NCBI RefSeq assembly: GCF_003992055.1
Contig: NZ_RQVD01000003.1
Location: 124,001-188,000, forward strand
Direction: 5' to 3'
Source: Veillonella sp. CHU740
GTDB lineage: Bacteria; Bacillota; Negativicutes; Veillonellales; Veillonellaceae
Length of the DNA: 64,000 nucleotides
Below, piece by piece: positions 26,043 to 34,624 of this stretch (positions within the stretch are counted from its first letter, which is position 1; each line of letters opens with the position of its first letter). The translations under genes and the position numbers were made by a program. Below the pieces are notes generated by a model. The model did no database searches, was not told the origin of the DNA, and saw only the letters and a program-made list of their open reading frames with translations.

Positions 26043-27869
26043 CTACTTTCCTTCTGGATCATTGGACAATGGTTGTTGTCCTAACATAGTTGTTAAATTG
26101 TTAGCGTTAAAACGATACGCTTTGTTTGAGAAGTCACGAGTCACATCATAATTAGCTGATGGAGCATGCAGTATGCCTACAAGCATATCATACAATAAAT
26201 CATTAGTGAAATATTGTGTTTCATGATTTTTCAGGGTGTTAGCTGTATCTGGATATGCATTACGGTAAGTAGGGGATAAGTATACCCACATAGGAATTCT
26301 TGTCATACCAAAGTTAAAGATATCAGGATTGTGAGATGTTTTAATATTTTCGCCATGATCAGAGAAATAGATCATAGCTTGTAAGTTTAAGTTATCTTTT
26401 GCATAGGTATAAATTTCTTGTAACAACCAATCTGTATATAATTGACTGTTAGCATAGGCTTCAATCCCATCTGGATTAGGACCTTTTTTCCATTTGCTAA
26501 ATTCATGTGGATATCTGTCATTATAGTAGATATGACTACCCATGATATGGATCACAATGAAATTATTTTGATTTGGCTTTACATCCTTTAAGAGTGGCAG
26601 TAAGGCACCGTCATATTGATCGGAGAAGGAGTAAGATTCATGTGCCCAACGTGGGGTATCGCTAGCTTTTGCAATTAAAGAGATAGCTGTATCATATTCT
26701 CCATATACGCCTTGGTTAGATAACCATGATGTATGATACCCAGCTTTTTTTGCTACGTCAATAATCGTAGTCGAATCAAAGAATGGTTTATCATTATATT
26801 GGTTGCGTTCTGTTAACGCTCTTTCAAGGGTAGGAACGGTTTGTACGTAGGAAGAATAGGCATGTTTAAACACATTAAAGTTAGGATCTGCATATAAGGA
26901 ACCTTGCCAAGGCGTATCGTCATAAGGAAAGTCTGGGGTATACATTTTCATGTAATCTCTAGAAGAAGATTCACCAATGACTAAAATGATAGTTCCAGGT
27001 GTTTTTTGTGCAGCTGTTTCGGTTGTAGATAACTGTAAATTTTCATATACGCTGACATGCTTATCATTATAAGTTTGAAGCTCTTTCATGTAGGCTTCTA
27101 CGCCTAGCCAGTTACTTACGATATCTGTTTGTGGAAGCACATAATATCCACCATAGATGATAAGGATGATGGAAAGTAGCCATTTCATATCAGTATTATA
27201 TCGTTTAAAAAAATCATTGAGGAAATTATCTTCATCAATTTTGTCAGTGCCTCGTACATTCAGGTAATAGAATATACCGAGCAGTAATAGAATGCCTATA
27301 ATCACACCGATGATGCCACCAACACCGACAATGTTTTTAACAAAGCCTAAAGCTTCCTCTGGATTTGTTTGATATAGAGCCATCATAGTAGCAGGGGTAA
27401 TACAATGCCAAGTCGATAAATAATACCCAATTTGTCCCGCAGGGATAATGAGTAATATAATATCTAATACACTATATCCAATAGCCCAAACCTGTCTTGC
27501 TTTCCCCCATTGACGCAACCAATAATGAGTTGCGGTCAGAAAGCAGAAAATGACTAATCCAAATAAAAAGTCATTGGCAAACTCGTAAAAATAAAATGGT
27601 TTTTCATAGGACCAGTGAAATAAAAGGGGAAATGTTAAAGCCCAACTAATTCCGACAAGACCATGACCGAACATATATCCTTTTGTAAAAGAACTTCGAA
27701 TCAGGGATTGTAACACTGTGAGGCCTAAGATAGATGGAAGAAATAATGTGAATACGTCCTCCCAATCAAATCCTAGGGTAATAGGTTCATAAATATAAAA
27801 TAGTGCCACTCCGATGATGGTGGACACGATGGTATACAGACCGAGCTGCTTCCATCTTTGACGATGCAT
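26043..27869 (-). CDS. Phosphoethanolamine transferase of the sulfatase fold (EptA/CptA-like)
   Basis: This 608-aa protein has five or so N-terminal membrane helices (about 10-270) and a large periplasmic alkaline-phosphatase-fold domain. The nucleophile region reads VIGESSSRDYMKMY (Ser301-Ser303), most like the GEST form of CptA with Ser replacing Thr. The later metal-site motifs include HIMGSHIYY and YFSDHGENI. The family moves phosphoethanolamine from phosphatidylethanolamine to LPS core or lipid A. The gene points against its neighbours, with its own upstream region shared with scpA (27870-28044). That gap holds a small dyad, ACATAC-N4-GTATGT. Confidence 0.82.
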   Translation of the reverse strand: MHRQRWKQLGLYTIVSTIIGVALFYIYEPITLGFDWEDVFTLFLPSILGLTVLQSLIRSSFTKGYMFGHGLVGISWALTFPLLFHWSYEKPFYFYEFANDFLFGLVIFCFLTATHYWLRQWGKARQVWAIGYSVLDIILLIIPAGQIGYYLSTWHCITPATMMALYQTNPEEALGFVKNIVGVGGIIGVIIGILLLLGIFYYLNVRGTDKIDEDNFLNDFFKRYNTDMKWLLSIILIIYGGYYVLPQTDIVSNWLGVEAYMKELQTYNDKHVSVYENLQLSTTETAAQKTPGTIILVIGESSSRDYMKMYTPDFPYDDTPWQGSLYADPNFNVFKHAYSSYVQTVPTLERALTERNQYNDKPFFDSTTIIDVAKKAGYHTSWLSNQGVYGEYDTAISLIAKASDTPRWAHESYSFSDQYDGALLPLLKDVKPNQNNFIVIHIMGSHIYYNDRYPHEFSKWKKGPNPDGIEAYANSQLYTDWLLQEIYTYAKDNLNLQAMIYFSDHGENIKTSHNPDIFNFGMTRIPMWVYLSPTYRNAYPDTANTLKNHETQYFTNDLLYDMLVGILHAPSANYDVTRDFSNKAYRFNANNLTTMLGQQPLSNDPEGK

Positions 27870-28044
27870 ATTGTCGCCTCTCTTTCTGGGTGTAGCAATT
27901 TTCCCTCATATCATTTATAATACTTAGTAGATACATACACTAGTATGTCTATGTATTATTCTAACCGTTTCGAATTGGAAATGCAATTTTTTCATACAAG
28001 GTGTGGTGAAAGCCATGCCTTATTTTTAGTAGAGAGGACTATTC

Positions 28045-28776
28045 ATGAATACCTACGACTTTAAATTAGATATTTTTGAAGGGCCTTTGGACCTACTGTT
28101 GCATTTGATTGAAAAAAATCAAATTGATATTTATGATATTCCTATTGTTCATATCACATCTCAATATATGGAAATTTTAAATACATGGAATCAATTTGAT
28201 ATTGTGTATAGTAGCGAGTTTCTAGTGATGGCAGCTACTTTATTGCAAATTAAGTCAAGACTATTACTCCCTAAATCAAATGGAAATGATGAACAAACGA
28301 TAGACGATCCAAGAGATGAATTGGTCAATCGCTTGGTTGAATTTAAAAGAATTAAAGAATTAACCTTGGTACTCGATGAAAGAGTAGCAGAAGGTTCCTA
28401 TGTATTTAATCGGCCAGAAGAGCTAAGTGAAATTGGGCTCGATGTGGTGTGTTCAGTCGAGTGGGATGCCTTAGTGGCATGCTTTCAAAAAGTACAAGAA
28501 CGATATAATCGACCTGAGATAGATGTGCCTAAGGTGACTCTGGAGCGAGAAGAATATACATTAGAACAAGGCATTGAAGATGTGTTGTTAGTGACTAGAG
28601 GGAAGCAAGTATCCTGTATGGAATTATTTGAAAAGACTACATCTAAAGAAGAAGGAGTAGTCACTTTTTTAGCCCTGCTAGAATTAATGAAGCGACAATT
28701 ACTTAGAATTATTGTGGGAGATCACGATGTATATAGTATAATTGTAGAAGGTGTTGGAGAGGAAGAAATACGATGA
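28045..28776 (+). CDS. scpA: Segregation and condensation protein A
   Basis: This 243-aa kleisin begins with the family signature YDFKLDIFEGPLDLLLHLIE. The N-terminal domain binds the SMC neck and the C-terminal winged helix (ending near VVTFLALLELMKRQLLR) binds the SMC head. With ScpB it forms the SMC-ScpAB complex that organises the chromosome. AGAGAGGA precedes the ATG, and the stop overlaps the scpB start (ATGA). Confidence 0.95.
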   Translation: MNTYDFKLDIFEGPLDLLLHLIEKNQIDIYDIPIVHITSQYMEILNTWNQFDIVYSSEFLVMAATLLQIKSRLLLPKSNGNDEQTIDDPRDELVNRLVEFKRIKELTLVLDERVAEGSYVFNRPEELSEIGLDVVCSVEWDALVACFQKVQERYNRPEIDVPKVTLEREEYTLEQGIEDVLLVTRGKQVSCMELFEKTTSKEEGVVTFLALLELMKRQLLRIIVGDHDVYSIIVEGVGEEEIR

Positions 28777-29312
28777 GTGGAGTAGAATTTCATCAGTTAG
28801 AAGCTGTGTTGTTCGCAGCAGCCTCGCCATTGTCAATGGATACTTTATCGGATATTTTTGAAGTGTATATACCGGAAATAGAAGATGTTGTGGCTGCTTA
28901 TGAGGAACTTCTTATCCAAGAACGAAGAGGTATTCGTATTCGTAGGAGTGCGGCAGGCATCGAGTTGGTGAGTGCGCAAGAGTGTAGCGAATTCGTCGGT
29001 AAGATTCGCCATCGTGATGAGAAATTATCTGGAGCCGCTATGGAAACATTAGCTGTAGTGGCTTTCAAACAGCCCATAACAAAAGGTGAAATTGAAGAGT
29101 TCCGAGGTGTGAACTGTGAAAAAGTATTAAAACAGTTGCTAGCACGTGATATGATTATTGAATTAGGACGGAAGGAAACGATTGGACGCCCTGTTATTTA
29201 TGGTACATCAGAAAATTTTTTGAGAACCGTAGGGGCCAATTCTTTGGAAGAGCTACAGCAATCTATGGTGTTCACTGATGATATAGAAATAGACAAAGAA
29301 GGAGGCGTATAA
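28773..29312 (+). CDS. scpB: Segregation and condensation protein B
   Basis: This 179-aa protein consists of two winged-helix domains. The first is opened by LEAVLFAAASPLSMDTL; the second has SGAAMETLAVVAFKQPITKG and the conserved EIEEFRGVNCEKVLKQLLAR. ScpB dimers bind the central part of ScpA. It sits in the conserved scpA-scpB-rluB order, two bases before rluB. Confidence 0.95.
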   Translation: MSGVEFHQLEAVLFAAASPLSMDTLSDIFEVYIPEIEDVVAAYEELLIQERRGIRIRRSAAGIELVSAQECSEFVGKIRHRDEKLSGAAMETLAVVAFKQPITKGEIEEFRGVNCEKVLKQLLARDMIIELGRKETIGRPVIYGTSENFLRTVGANSLEELQQSMVFTDDIEIDKEGGV

Positions 29313-29313
29313 T

Positions 29314-30036
29314 ATGGAATTAGAACGCTTACAAAAATATATAGCCCGTTGTGGAGTTGCATCACGACGTAAAGCTGAAGAATTGATTACAGCAGGAAAA
29401 GTATTGGTCAATGGAAAGTATGTCAAGGAATTAGGAGCCAAGGTGAATCCTACACGTGATCGTGTGAAGGTAGATGGACAATTGTTGGAACCGGAAGCAT
29501 TGGAATATTATATTTTTAATAAACCTAAAGGTGTGATTACATCAATTACAGATCCAGAAGGGCGTAAAACTGTGATGGATTATATTAAAGACGTAAAAGC
29601 TCGTATATATCCGGTAGGGCGTTTAGATTATCATACAGAGGGACTGTTGTTATTGACCAATGATGGCACTATGGCACAAAATTTGGCACATCCTTCCAAA
29701 GGTGTTACTAAAACTTATGAAGTGAAAGTAAAAGACCGTGTATTTGATGAACATTTAGAACAGTTAGCTGTGGGGATTACTCTAGAAGATGGTTTGACGG
29801 CGCCTTGTGAAATTACAGACTACGGGTTTAATGGGAAAACAGGTCTTACAACTGTAGAAATTACGATACATGAAGGCCGCAATCGTCAAGTTCGTCGTAT
29901 GTTTGAACATTTTGGCTATTCGATCCACAATTTAAAACGGATTAACTATGCTGGATTAAACCTGAAAGGGTTAAAGCGGGGCGCTTTTCGACGATTGACG
30001 CGCGAAGAAGTAAAACAGTTACAGGCGATTAAGTAA
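29314..30036 (+). CDS. rluB: 23S rRNA pseudouridine synthase RluB-type
   Basis: This 240-aa protein has an N-terminal S4 RNA-binding domain (1-60, RLQKYIARCGVASRRKAEEL) and an RsuA-type synthase domain. The catalytic Asp105 lies in VGRLDYHTEGLLLLTNDG, and the later motif GRNRQVRRMFE is conserved. It isomerises a specific uridine, probably U2605 (E. coli numbering) of 23S rRNA; RsuA/RluE-type specificity cannot be wholly excluded, but scpAB context favours RluB. GGAGG precedes the start. Confidence 0.92.
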   Translation: MELERLQKYIARCGVASRRKAEELITAGKVLVNGKYVKELGAKVNPTRDRVKVDGQLLEPEALEYYIFNKPKGVITSITDPEGRKTVMDYIKDVKARIYPVGRLDYHTEGLLLLTNDGTMAQNLAHPSKGVTKTYEVKVKDRVFDEHLEQLAVGITLEDGLTAPCEITDYGFNGKTGLTTVEITIHEGRNRQVRRMFEHFGYSIHNLKRINYAGLNLKGLKRGAFRRLTREEVKQLQAIK

Positions 30037-30044
30037 GGATACGT

Positions 30045-31292
30045 ATGAAAAAAATTATTGTCATTGGTGGTGGGGCCGCAGGCCTTATGGCAGGAGTTCG
30101 TGCCGCTCAATTAGGTGCCTCTGTAAGAATCATTGAAAAAATGAAAATGGTTGGGCTTAAAATGGGCATTACAGGAAAAGGACGTTGTAATGTAACAAAT
30201 GCAGCACCTATTGAAGATTTTATTAAACAAACACCAGGTAATGGTAAGTTCTTGTATAGTGCATACCAACAATGGACGAATGAAGATGTCATTCAAATGC
30301 TACATTCATGGAACGTACCGACAAAAGTAGAACGAGGAGGGAGAGTATTCCCTGAATCTGATAAAGCCTTAGATGTACGCAATGCATTTATTGATACATA
30401 CCGTAAATTAGGGGGCACATTACATTTGGAGGAATCCGTTACAGATCTCATTGTACAAGATGGACATATACAAGGTGTTGTTACTAATAAAGGGAAGTAT
30501 ACTTGTGATGCTGCTATTATTGCTACAGGTGGCATGTCTTACCCCTTAACTGGATCTTCTGGTGATGGGTATGAATTGGCAAAAACAGTGGGACACTCCA
30601 TTGTAGAATTACGACCATCATTGATTCCTTTAGAAACAAAAGAATCTTGGGTAAAAGATATTATGGGGCTTAGCTTAAAAAATGTCGAAGTCTCTATTAT
30701 CGCAAAAAATAAGGTACAGACAAAGCAATTTGGAGAGATGCTCTTTGCTCATTTTGGTGTTACGGGACCTATCGTATTATCTGCATCGCATACTGTGACT
30801 AAATTGTTAAAGAAAAAAGTTGAATCGATTGAGATTTCTATTAATTTAAAGCCAGCTTTAACCCGTGAAGTATTGGATAAGCGAGTACAACGTGATTTTT
30901 CTGAAGCACAAAATAAGCAATTAGTGAATGTTTTGAAAGGCTTATTACCAACAAAACTCATCCCAGTTATCTGCCAATTAGCTAAGATTGAAGGCACGAA
31001 GGCCATTCATGATATTACAAAAGAAGAGCGCTTGCGTTTAGTAGATACTATGCAAGATATGAGATTATCGGTTCATCGCCCTAGACCGATTGCAGAAGCG
31101 ATAGTGACGGCAGGTGGTATTTCCGTAAAAGAAGTAGATCCTAAAACAATGCAATCTAAATTAGTGCAAGGATTGTATATGGCTGGTGAGGTATTAGATA
31201 TAGATGCTTTCACTGGTGGATATAATTTACAAGCAGCATTTTCTACAGCATATGTGGCTGCTACACATGCAGCAGAAGGAGATATAGCATAA
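30045..31292 (+). CDS. NAD(P)/FAD-dependent oxidoreductase of the HI0933/BaiN family
   Basis: This 415-aa protein has the dinucleotide-binding start IIVIGGGAAGLMAGVRAAQLG, the family motif GITGKGRCNVTNA (about 43-55) and the C-terminal GEVLDIDAFTGGYNLQAAFSTA. The cellular substrate of this widespread flavoprotein family is not established for most members; BaiN from gut clostridia acts on bile-acid intermediates, which should not be assumed here. It sits between rluB and cmk as in many Firmicutes. The last A of its stop is the first base of cmk. Confidence 0.9.
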   Translation: MKKIIVIGGGAAGLMAGVRAAQLGASVRIIEKMKMVGLKMGITGKGRCNVTNAAPIEDFIKQTPGNGKFLYSAYQQWTNEDVIQMLHSWNVPTKVERGGRVFPESDKALDVRNAFIDTYRKLGGTLHLEESVTDLIVQDGHIQGVVTNKGKYTCDAAIIATGGMSYPLTGSSGDGYELAKTVGHSIVELRPSLIPLETKESWVKDIMGLSLKNVEVSIIAKNKVQTKQFGEMLFAHFGVTGPIVLSASHTVTKLLKKKVESIEISINLKPALTREVLDKRVQRDFSEAQNKQLVNVLKGLLPTKLIPVICQLAKIEGTKAIHDITKEERLRLVDTMQDMRLSVHRPRPIAEAIVTAGGISVKEVDPKTMQSKLVQGLYMAGEVLDIDAFTGGYNLQAAFSTAYVAATHAAEGDIA

Positions 31293-31978
31293 TGAATCGA
31301 CGAATTTCAGTAGCTATTGATGGACCTGCAGGGGCAGGAAAGAGTAGTATATCTAAAGTTGTGGCTAAACAATTAGGCTATTTGTATATCGATACGGGAG
31401 CTATGTATCGAGGAATTACTTGGGCTTTGTTAGATCAGGAGATTGAAATTTCTGATACAGCTGCAGTGAAAGCTGCATTAGATCATATTGAATTGCAACT
31501 AGTGCCAGTGGAAGATGGTTTACGAGTATTAGTAAATAATCGTGATGTATCTAAAGAAATTCGTACACAATATGTAACGAGTCATGTATCGCAAGTAGCA
31601 GCTCAAAAAGCAGTGCGCACGAAATTAGTAGAGATGCAACGCAGCATGGCGAGTGTAGGCGGTGTGATATTAGATGGTCGAGATATTGGATCCGTAGTAT
31701 TGCCAGATGCTGAATTAAAAGTGTATTTAACGGCTTCTGTAGAAACACGTGGACATCGTCGTTGGTTAGAGTTAAAAGATAAGGAAGATATTACTCTAGA
31801 AGAGGTGTGTCGCACAGTGGCTGACCGAGATACAATGGATATGGAACGAAAAGAGTCTCCACTCATTTGTGTAGACGATGCAGTTGTTGTGGAAACAGAT
31901 CATTTGTCCATTGAAGAAACTGTACAAAAATTGACAGAATTAATCAGAAATGCTGAAAAAGGAGAACGTCATGGATAG
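31292..31978 (+). CDS. cmk: Cytidylate kinase
   Basis: This 228-aa protein has P-loop AIDGPAGAGKSS (8-19), YIDTGAMYRGI, the CMP-binding DGRDIGSVVLPDA and the lid Arg residues in RRWLEL. The enzyme phosphorylates CMP and dCMP. The gene overlaps plsC by eight bases, and the cmk-plsC-ispH-rpsA order is conserved in this bacterial group. Confidence 0.96.
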   Translation: MNRRISVAIDGPAGAGKSSISKVVAKQLGYLYIDTGAMYRGITWALLDQEIEISDTAAVKAALDHIELQLVPVEDGLRVLVNNRDVSKEIRTQYVTSHVSQVAAQKAVRTKLVEMQRSMASVGGVILDGRDIGSVVLPDAELKVYLTASVETRGHRRWLELKDKEDITLEEVCRTVADRDTMDMERKESPLICVDDAVVVETDHLSIEETVQKLTELIRNAEKGERHG

Positions 31979-32576
31979 ATTTTCTGAGTGTTTATGGAGA
32001 TCTGCTTTTACGATTGTCTATGGCTGGTGGTATAAAACAAAAGTATATGGCAGAGAGAATGTACCCAAAGAAGGTCCTGTAATTATTTCCCCTAACCATA
32101 AAAGTAATAATGATCCACCTCTTTGTGGTTTTGCACTACCTCGACATGTGAATTTTATGGCAAAAGAAGAACTTTTTAGAAATCCAATTTCTAAAGCTGT
32201 ATGCTCATGGCTAGGTGCGTTTCCAGTTCGTCGTGGAGGGGTAGATAAAATTGCTATTCGCCATGCTATGAATTTATTAAAAAATAATTTAATGCTTGGT
32301 ATTTTTCCAGAAGGAACACGACAAAAAGGTGATTCTTTAGGTCGTTTTCATGATGGTGTAGCCTCGATGGCATTGCGTACAGGAGTACCTGTCGTTCCGT
32401 TGGCAATTGTTGGCAGTGATAAAATGGTTCGTGGTGAGGTAGCTGTTATTATTGGAAAACCAATTGTAATAAAAAAAGCGAAGCCTACAGTAGAAGCTAT
32501 TGCTGATGTGAATGCCATTGTAAAAGAGGCAATTCAAACGATGATTGATGATTATAAAGCAGGTAAATATAACTAG
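31971..32576 (+). CDS. plsC: 1-acyl-sn-glycerol-3-phosphate acyltransferase
   Basis: Start ATG 31971 follows AAAGGAG. The 201-aa membrane-associated protein has the NHKSNNDPP (H-x4-D) catalytic motif and FPEGTRQKG for glycerophosphate binding. It adds the second acyl chain to make phosphatidic acid. plsY and gpsA, which supply its substrate, lie 4 kb downstream. Confidence 0.92.
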   Translation: MDRFSECLWRSAFTIVYGWWYKTKVYGRENVPKEGPVIISPNHKSNNDPPLCGFALPRHVNFMAKEELFRNPISKAVCSWLGAFPVRRGGVDKIAIRHAMNLLKNNLMLGIFPEGTRQKGDSLGRFHDGVASMALRTGVPVVPLAIVGSDKMVRGEVAVIIGKPIVIKKAKPTVEAIADVNAIVKEAIQTMIDDYKAGKYN

Positions 32577-32585
32577 AGGAAAACG

Positions 32586-34493
32586 ATGTTTACAATACGA
32601 TTAGCAGAGAACTGTGGCTTTTGTTATGGCGTGAAACGAGCTGTTACCATGGCAGAAAAAGCAGCAGATTCCAAAGATGTAAGCTATACATTAGGTCCTA
32701 TTATTCACAATCCACAAGTGGTTGGTAAATTAGAGAGCAATGGTGTATATGCAATTAATGAATTAGGGGATGTGGAAGAAGGAACTATCATTATACGTTC
32801 GCATGGTGTAGGGCCTGAAATTTATGAAGAGGCTGAAAATAGAGGACTCCCAGTGATAGATGCGACTTGTCCACATGTACAGAAGGCACAACGAGATGCC
32901 AAGTCCGTAGTAGAGGAAGGCTTAACCTTGGTCATTTTAGGAGAGAAAAAGCATCCTGAAGTAAAAAGTATCAATCTATGGGCTGGAAATAAAGGTATCA
33001 TTGTAGAAACAGAAGAGGATGCTAAAAATATTCAATTCGTGGAAAAAATCGGAGTTGTAGTACAAACTACCTTTTCACAATTTAAGTTTCAAAGTATAAT
33101 AAAAATATTAGAACAAAAATCTAATGATCAGAAGATTTTCAAAACAATTTGCCAAGCTACAGAAGAACGTCAAAATTCAGCAGTAGCCTTAGCAAAGGAA
33201 GTGGATCTAATGATCGTGGTAGGGGGTAAAAACTCGGGCAATACGACTAGATTAGCAGAAGTATGTCGTGATGTAGGGTGTACTACATACCACATCGAAA
33301 CTGCTACTGAAATACAACTGGCGTGGTTGAAAGGCGTCACAACAGTAGGAGTAACGGCTGGTGCATCGACACCAGACTGGATAATTAAGGAGGTCATTCA
33401 GACGATGGAAAATTTTGCAGAATTATTTGCAGCATCAGAAGCGCAAGCAGAAGAATTTAAGAAAGGTAATGTGATTGAAGGGGAAGTTGTACAAATCGAT
33501 GACGAACGTGCATATGTATCCTTCGGCTACAAAACAGAAGCACAATTAGAGAAAAAAGAAATTGCTTACCCAACTCCAGCTTCTGCAAAAGATGTGTTAC
33601 ATTTAGGAGACAAAATCAAAGCTGTTATCCTTAACCACATCAAAGAAGATAGCCCTATCTATCTTTCTATCACTCGTTTGGCTAAAGATGAAGATTGGCA
33701 ATATGTTATTGAAGCACAAGAAAAAGATGAACCAATCATCTGTAAAGGTGTGGATGCAATCCCTGCAGGTTTAGTCGTAACTGTTAAGTCTTTACGTGGT
33801 TTTATTCCACTTTCCCAAGGTGATGTACACTTTGTAAAATCCCTTGATAACTTAGTAGGTACAGAATTCGAAGCTAAAGTACTTGAAGTTGAAGAGAAGA
33901 AAAACCGTTTGGTTCTTTCCCGTCGTGAAGTACTTGAAGTGGAACGCCAAGCTAAATTAAAAGAAGCTTTAGCAAACGTAGAAGTTGGCGGTACTTACAA
34001 AGGTACTGTACGTAAAATCATGCCTTATGGCGCATTTGTTGATATCGGAGGCATCGAAGGTTTACTTCATATTTCCGACATCTCCTGGCAAAAAATTAAA
34101 CGCGTTGAAGACGTGTTAGCTGTAGGTCAAGAAATCGACGTTAAATTACAATCTTTTGATGAAGAAAATAGCAAAATCTCTTTATCTTTAAAAGCATTAA
34201 CAAAAAGCCCATGGGATGTCGCAGAAGAAACTATCCATGTAGGTGATGTTGTAACTGGTAAAGTTGTTCGTACAGTTCAATACGGTGCGTTCGTTGCTAT
34301 TAATGATGACATTCAAGGTTTACTTCACATTTCTCAAGTGACTAAACAACGCAATGCGAAAGTAGAAGACTACTTAAGCCGCGGTCAAGAAGTAGAAGTA
34401 GAAGTTATTTCCTTCAACAAAGAAGAAAAGAAATTAGGTTTAAAATTAACTCAATTAATGGAACCAGTAGCGACTGAAGAAGAAGCTGAATAA
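32586..34493 (+). CDS. ispH-rpsA: IspH - ribosomal protein S1 fusion
   Basis: This 635-aa protein has two parts. Residues 1-275 are HMBPP reductase, the last step of the MEP isoprenoid pathway; the Fe-S ligands are Cys13 (GFCYGV), Cys95 (DATCPHV) and Cys189 (TICQATEERQ), and SHGVGP and GGKNSGNTTRL are present. Residues about 295-630 hold four S1 RNA-binding domains, the third and fourth most canonical (PYGAFVDIGGIEGLLHIS, QYGAFVAI). The fusion is known from Clostridia and Negativicutes. Arg codons change sharply at the joint: AGA/CGA make up 5 of 8 before it, whereas all 12 after it are CGT or CGC. See the internal start at 33387-33407. Confidence 0.95.
   Translation: MFTIRLAENCGFCYGVKRAVTMAEKAADSKDVSYTLGPIIHNPQVVGKLESNGVYAINELGDVEEGTIIIRSHGVGPEIYEEAENRGLPVIDATCPHVQKAQRDAKSVVEEGLTLVILGEKKHPEVKSINLWAGNKGIIVETEEDAKNIQFVEKIGVVVQTTFSQFKFQSIIKILEQKSNDQKIFKTICQATEERQNSAVALAKEVDLMIVVGGKNSGNTTRLAEVCRDVGCTTYHIETATEIQLAWLKGVTTVGVTAGASTPDWIIKEVIQTMENFAELFAASEAQAEEFKKGNVIEGEVVQIDDERAYVSFGYKTEAQLEKKEIAYPTPASAKDVLHLGDKIKAVILNHIKEDSPIYLSITRLAKDEDWQYVIEAQEKDEPIICKGVDAIPAGLVVTVKSLRGFIPLSQGDVHFVKSLDNLVGTEFEAKVLEVEEKKNRLVLSRREVLEVERQAKLKEALANVEVGGTYKGTVRKIMPYGAFVDIGGIEGLLHISDISWQKIKRVEDVLAVGQEIDVKLQSFDEENSKISLSLKALTKSPWDVAEETIHVGDVVTGKVVRTVQYGAFVAINDDIQGLLHISQVTKQRNAKVEDYLSRGQEVEVEVISFNKEEKKLGLKLTQLMEPVATEEEAE
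33387..33407 (+). promoter_or_regulatory. Possible internal ribosome start for free S1
   Basis: AAGGAGG at 33387-33393 is followed, 11 bases later, by an in-frame ATG (33405-33407, Met274). This is the exact point where the IspH domain ends (TPDWIIKEVIQT) and the S1 part begins (MENFAELFAASEA). Initiation here would yield a 362-aa S1 protein. Confidence 0.45.
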
Positions 34494-34502
34494 TTTCTAA
34501 TT

Positions 34503-34541
34503 AAAAGAACAGTGAGCCCTTAGGTTTACTGTTCTTTTTTT
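34503..34541 (+). terminator. Rho-independent terminator after ispH-rpsA
   Basis: An 11-bp stem (34503-34513 with 34528-34538) runs into a T tail. A further perfect dyad, CTCCCAT / ATGGGAG (34590-34604), lies in the leader of der. Confidence 0.85.
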
Positions 34542-34554
34542 GCGCTCATTTATA

Positions 34555-34563
34555 TGTTACAAT
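34555..34563 (+). promoter_or_regulatory. Extended -10 element upstream of der
   Basis: TGTTACAAT lies directly after the terminator, about 60 bases before der; no -35 box is clear. Confidence 0.4.
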
Positions 34564-34624
34564 ATAAGGTGATAAATTATGTGTTAGATCTCCCATGATG
34601 GGAGTTGCGATATGAGGTGAAAGA

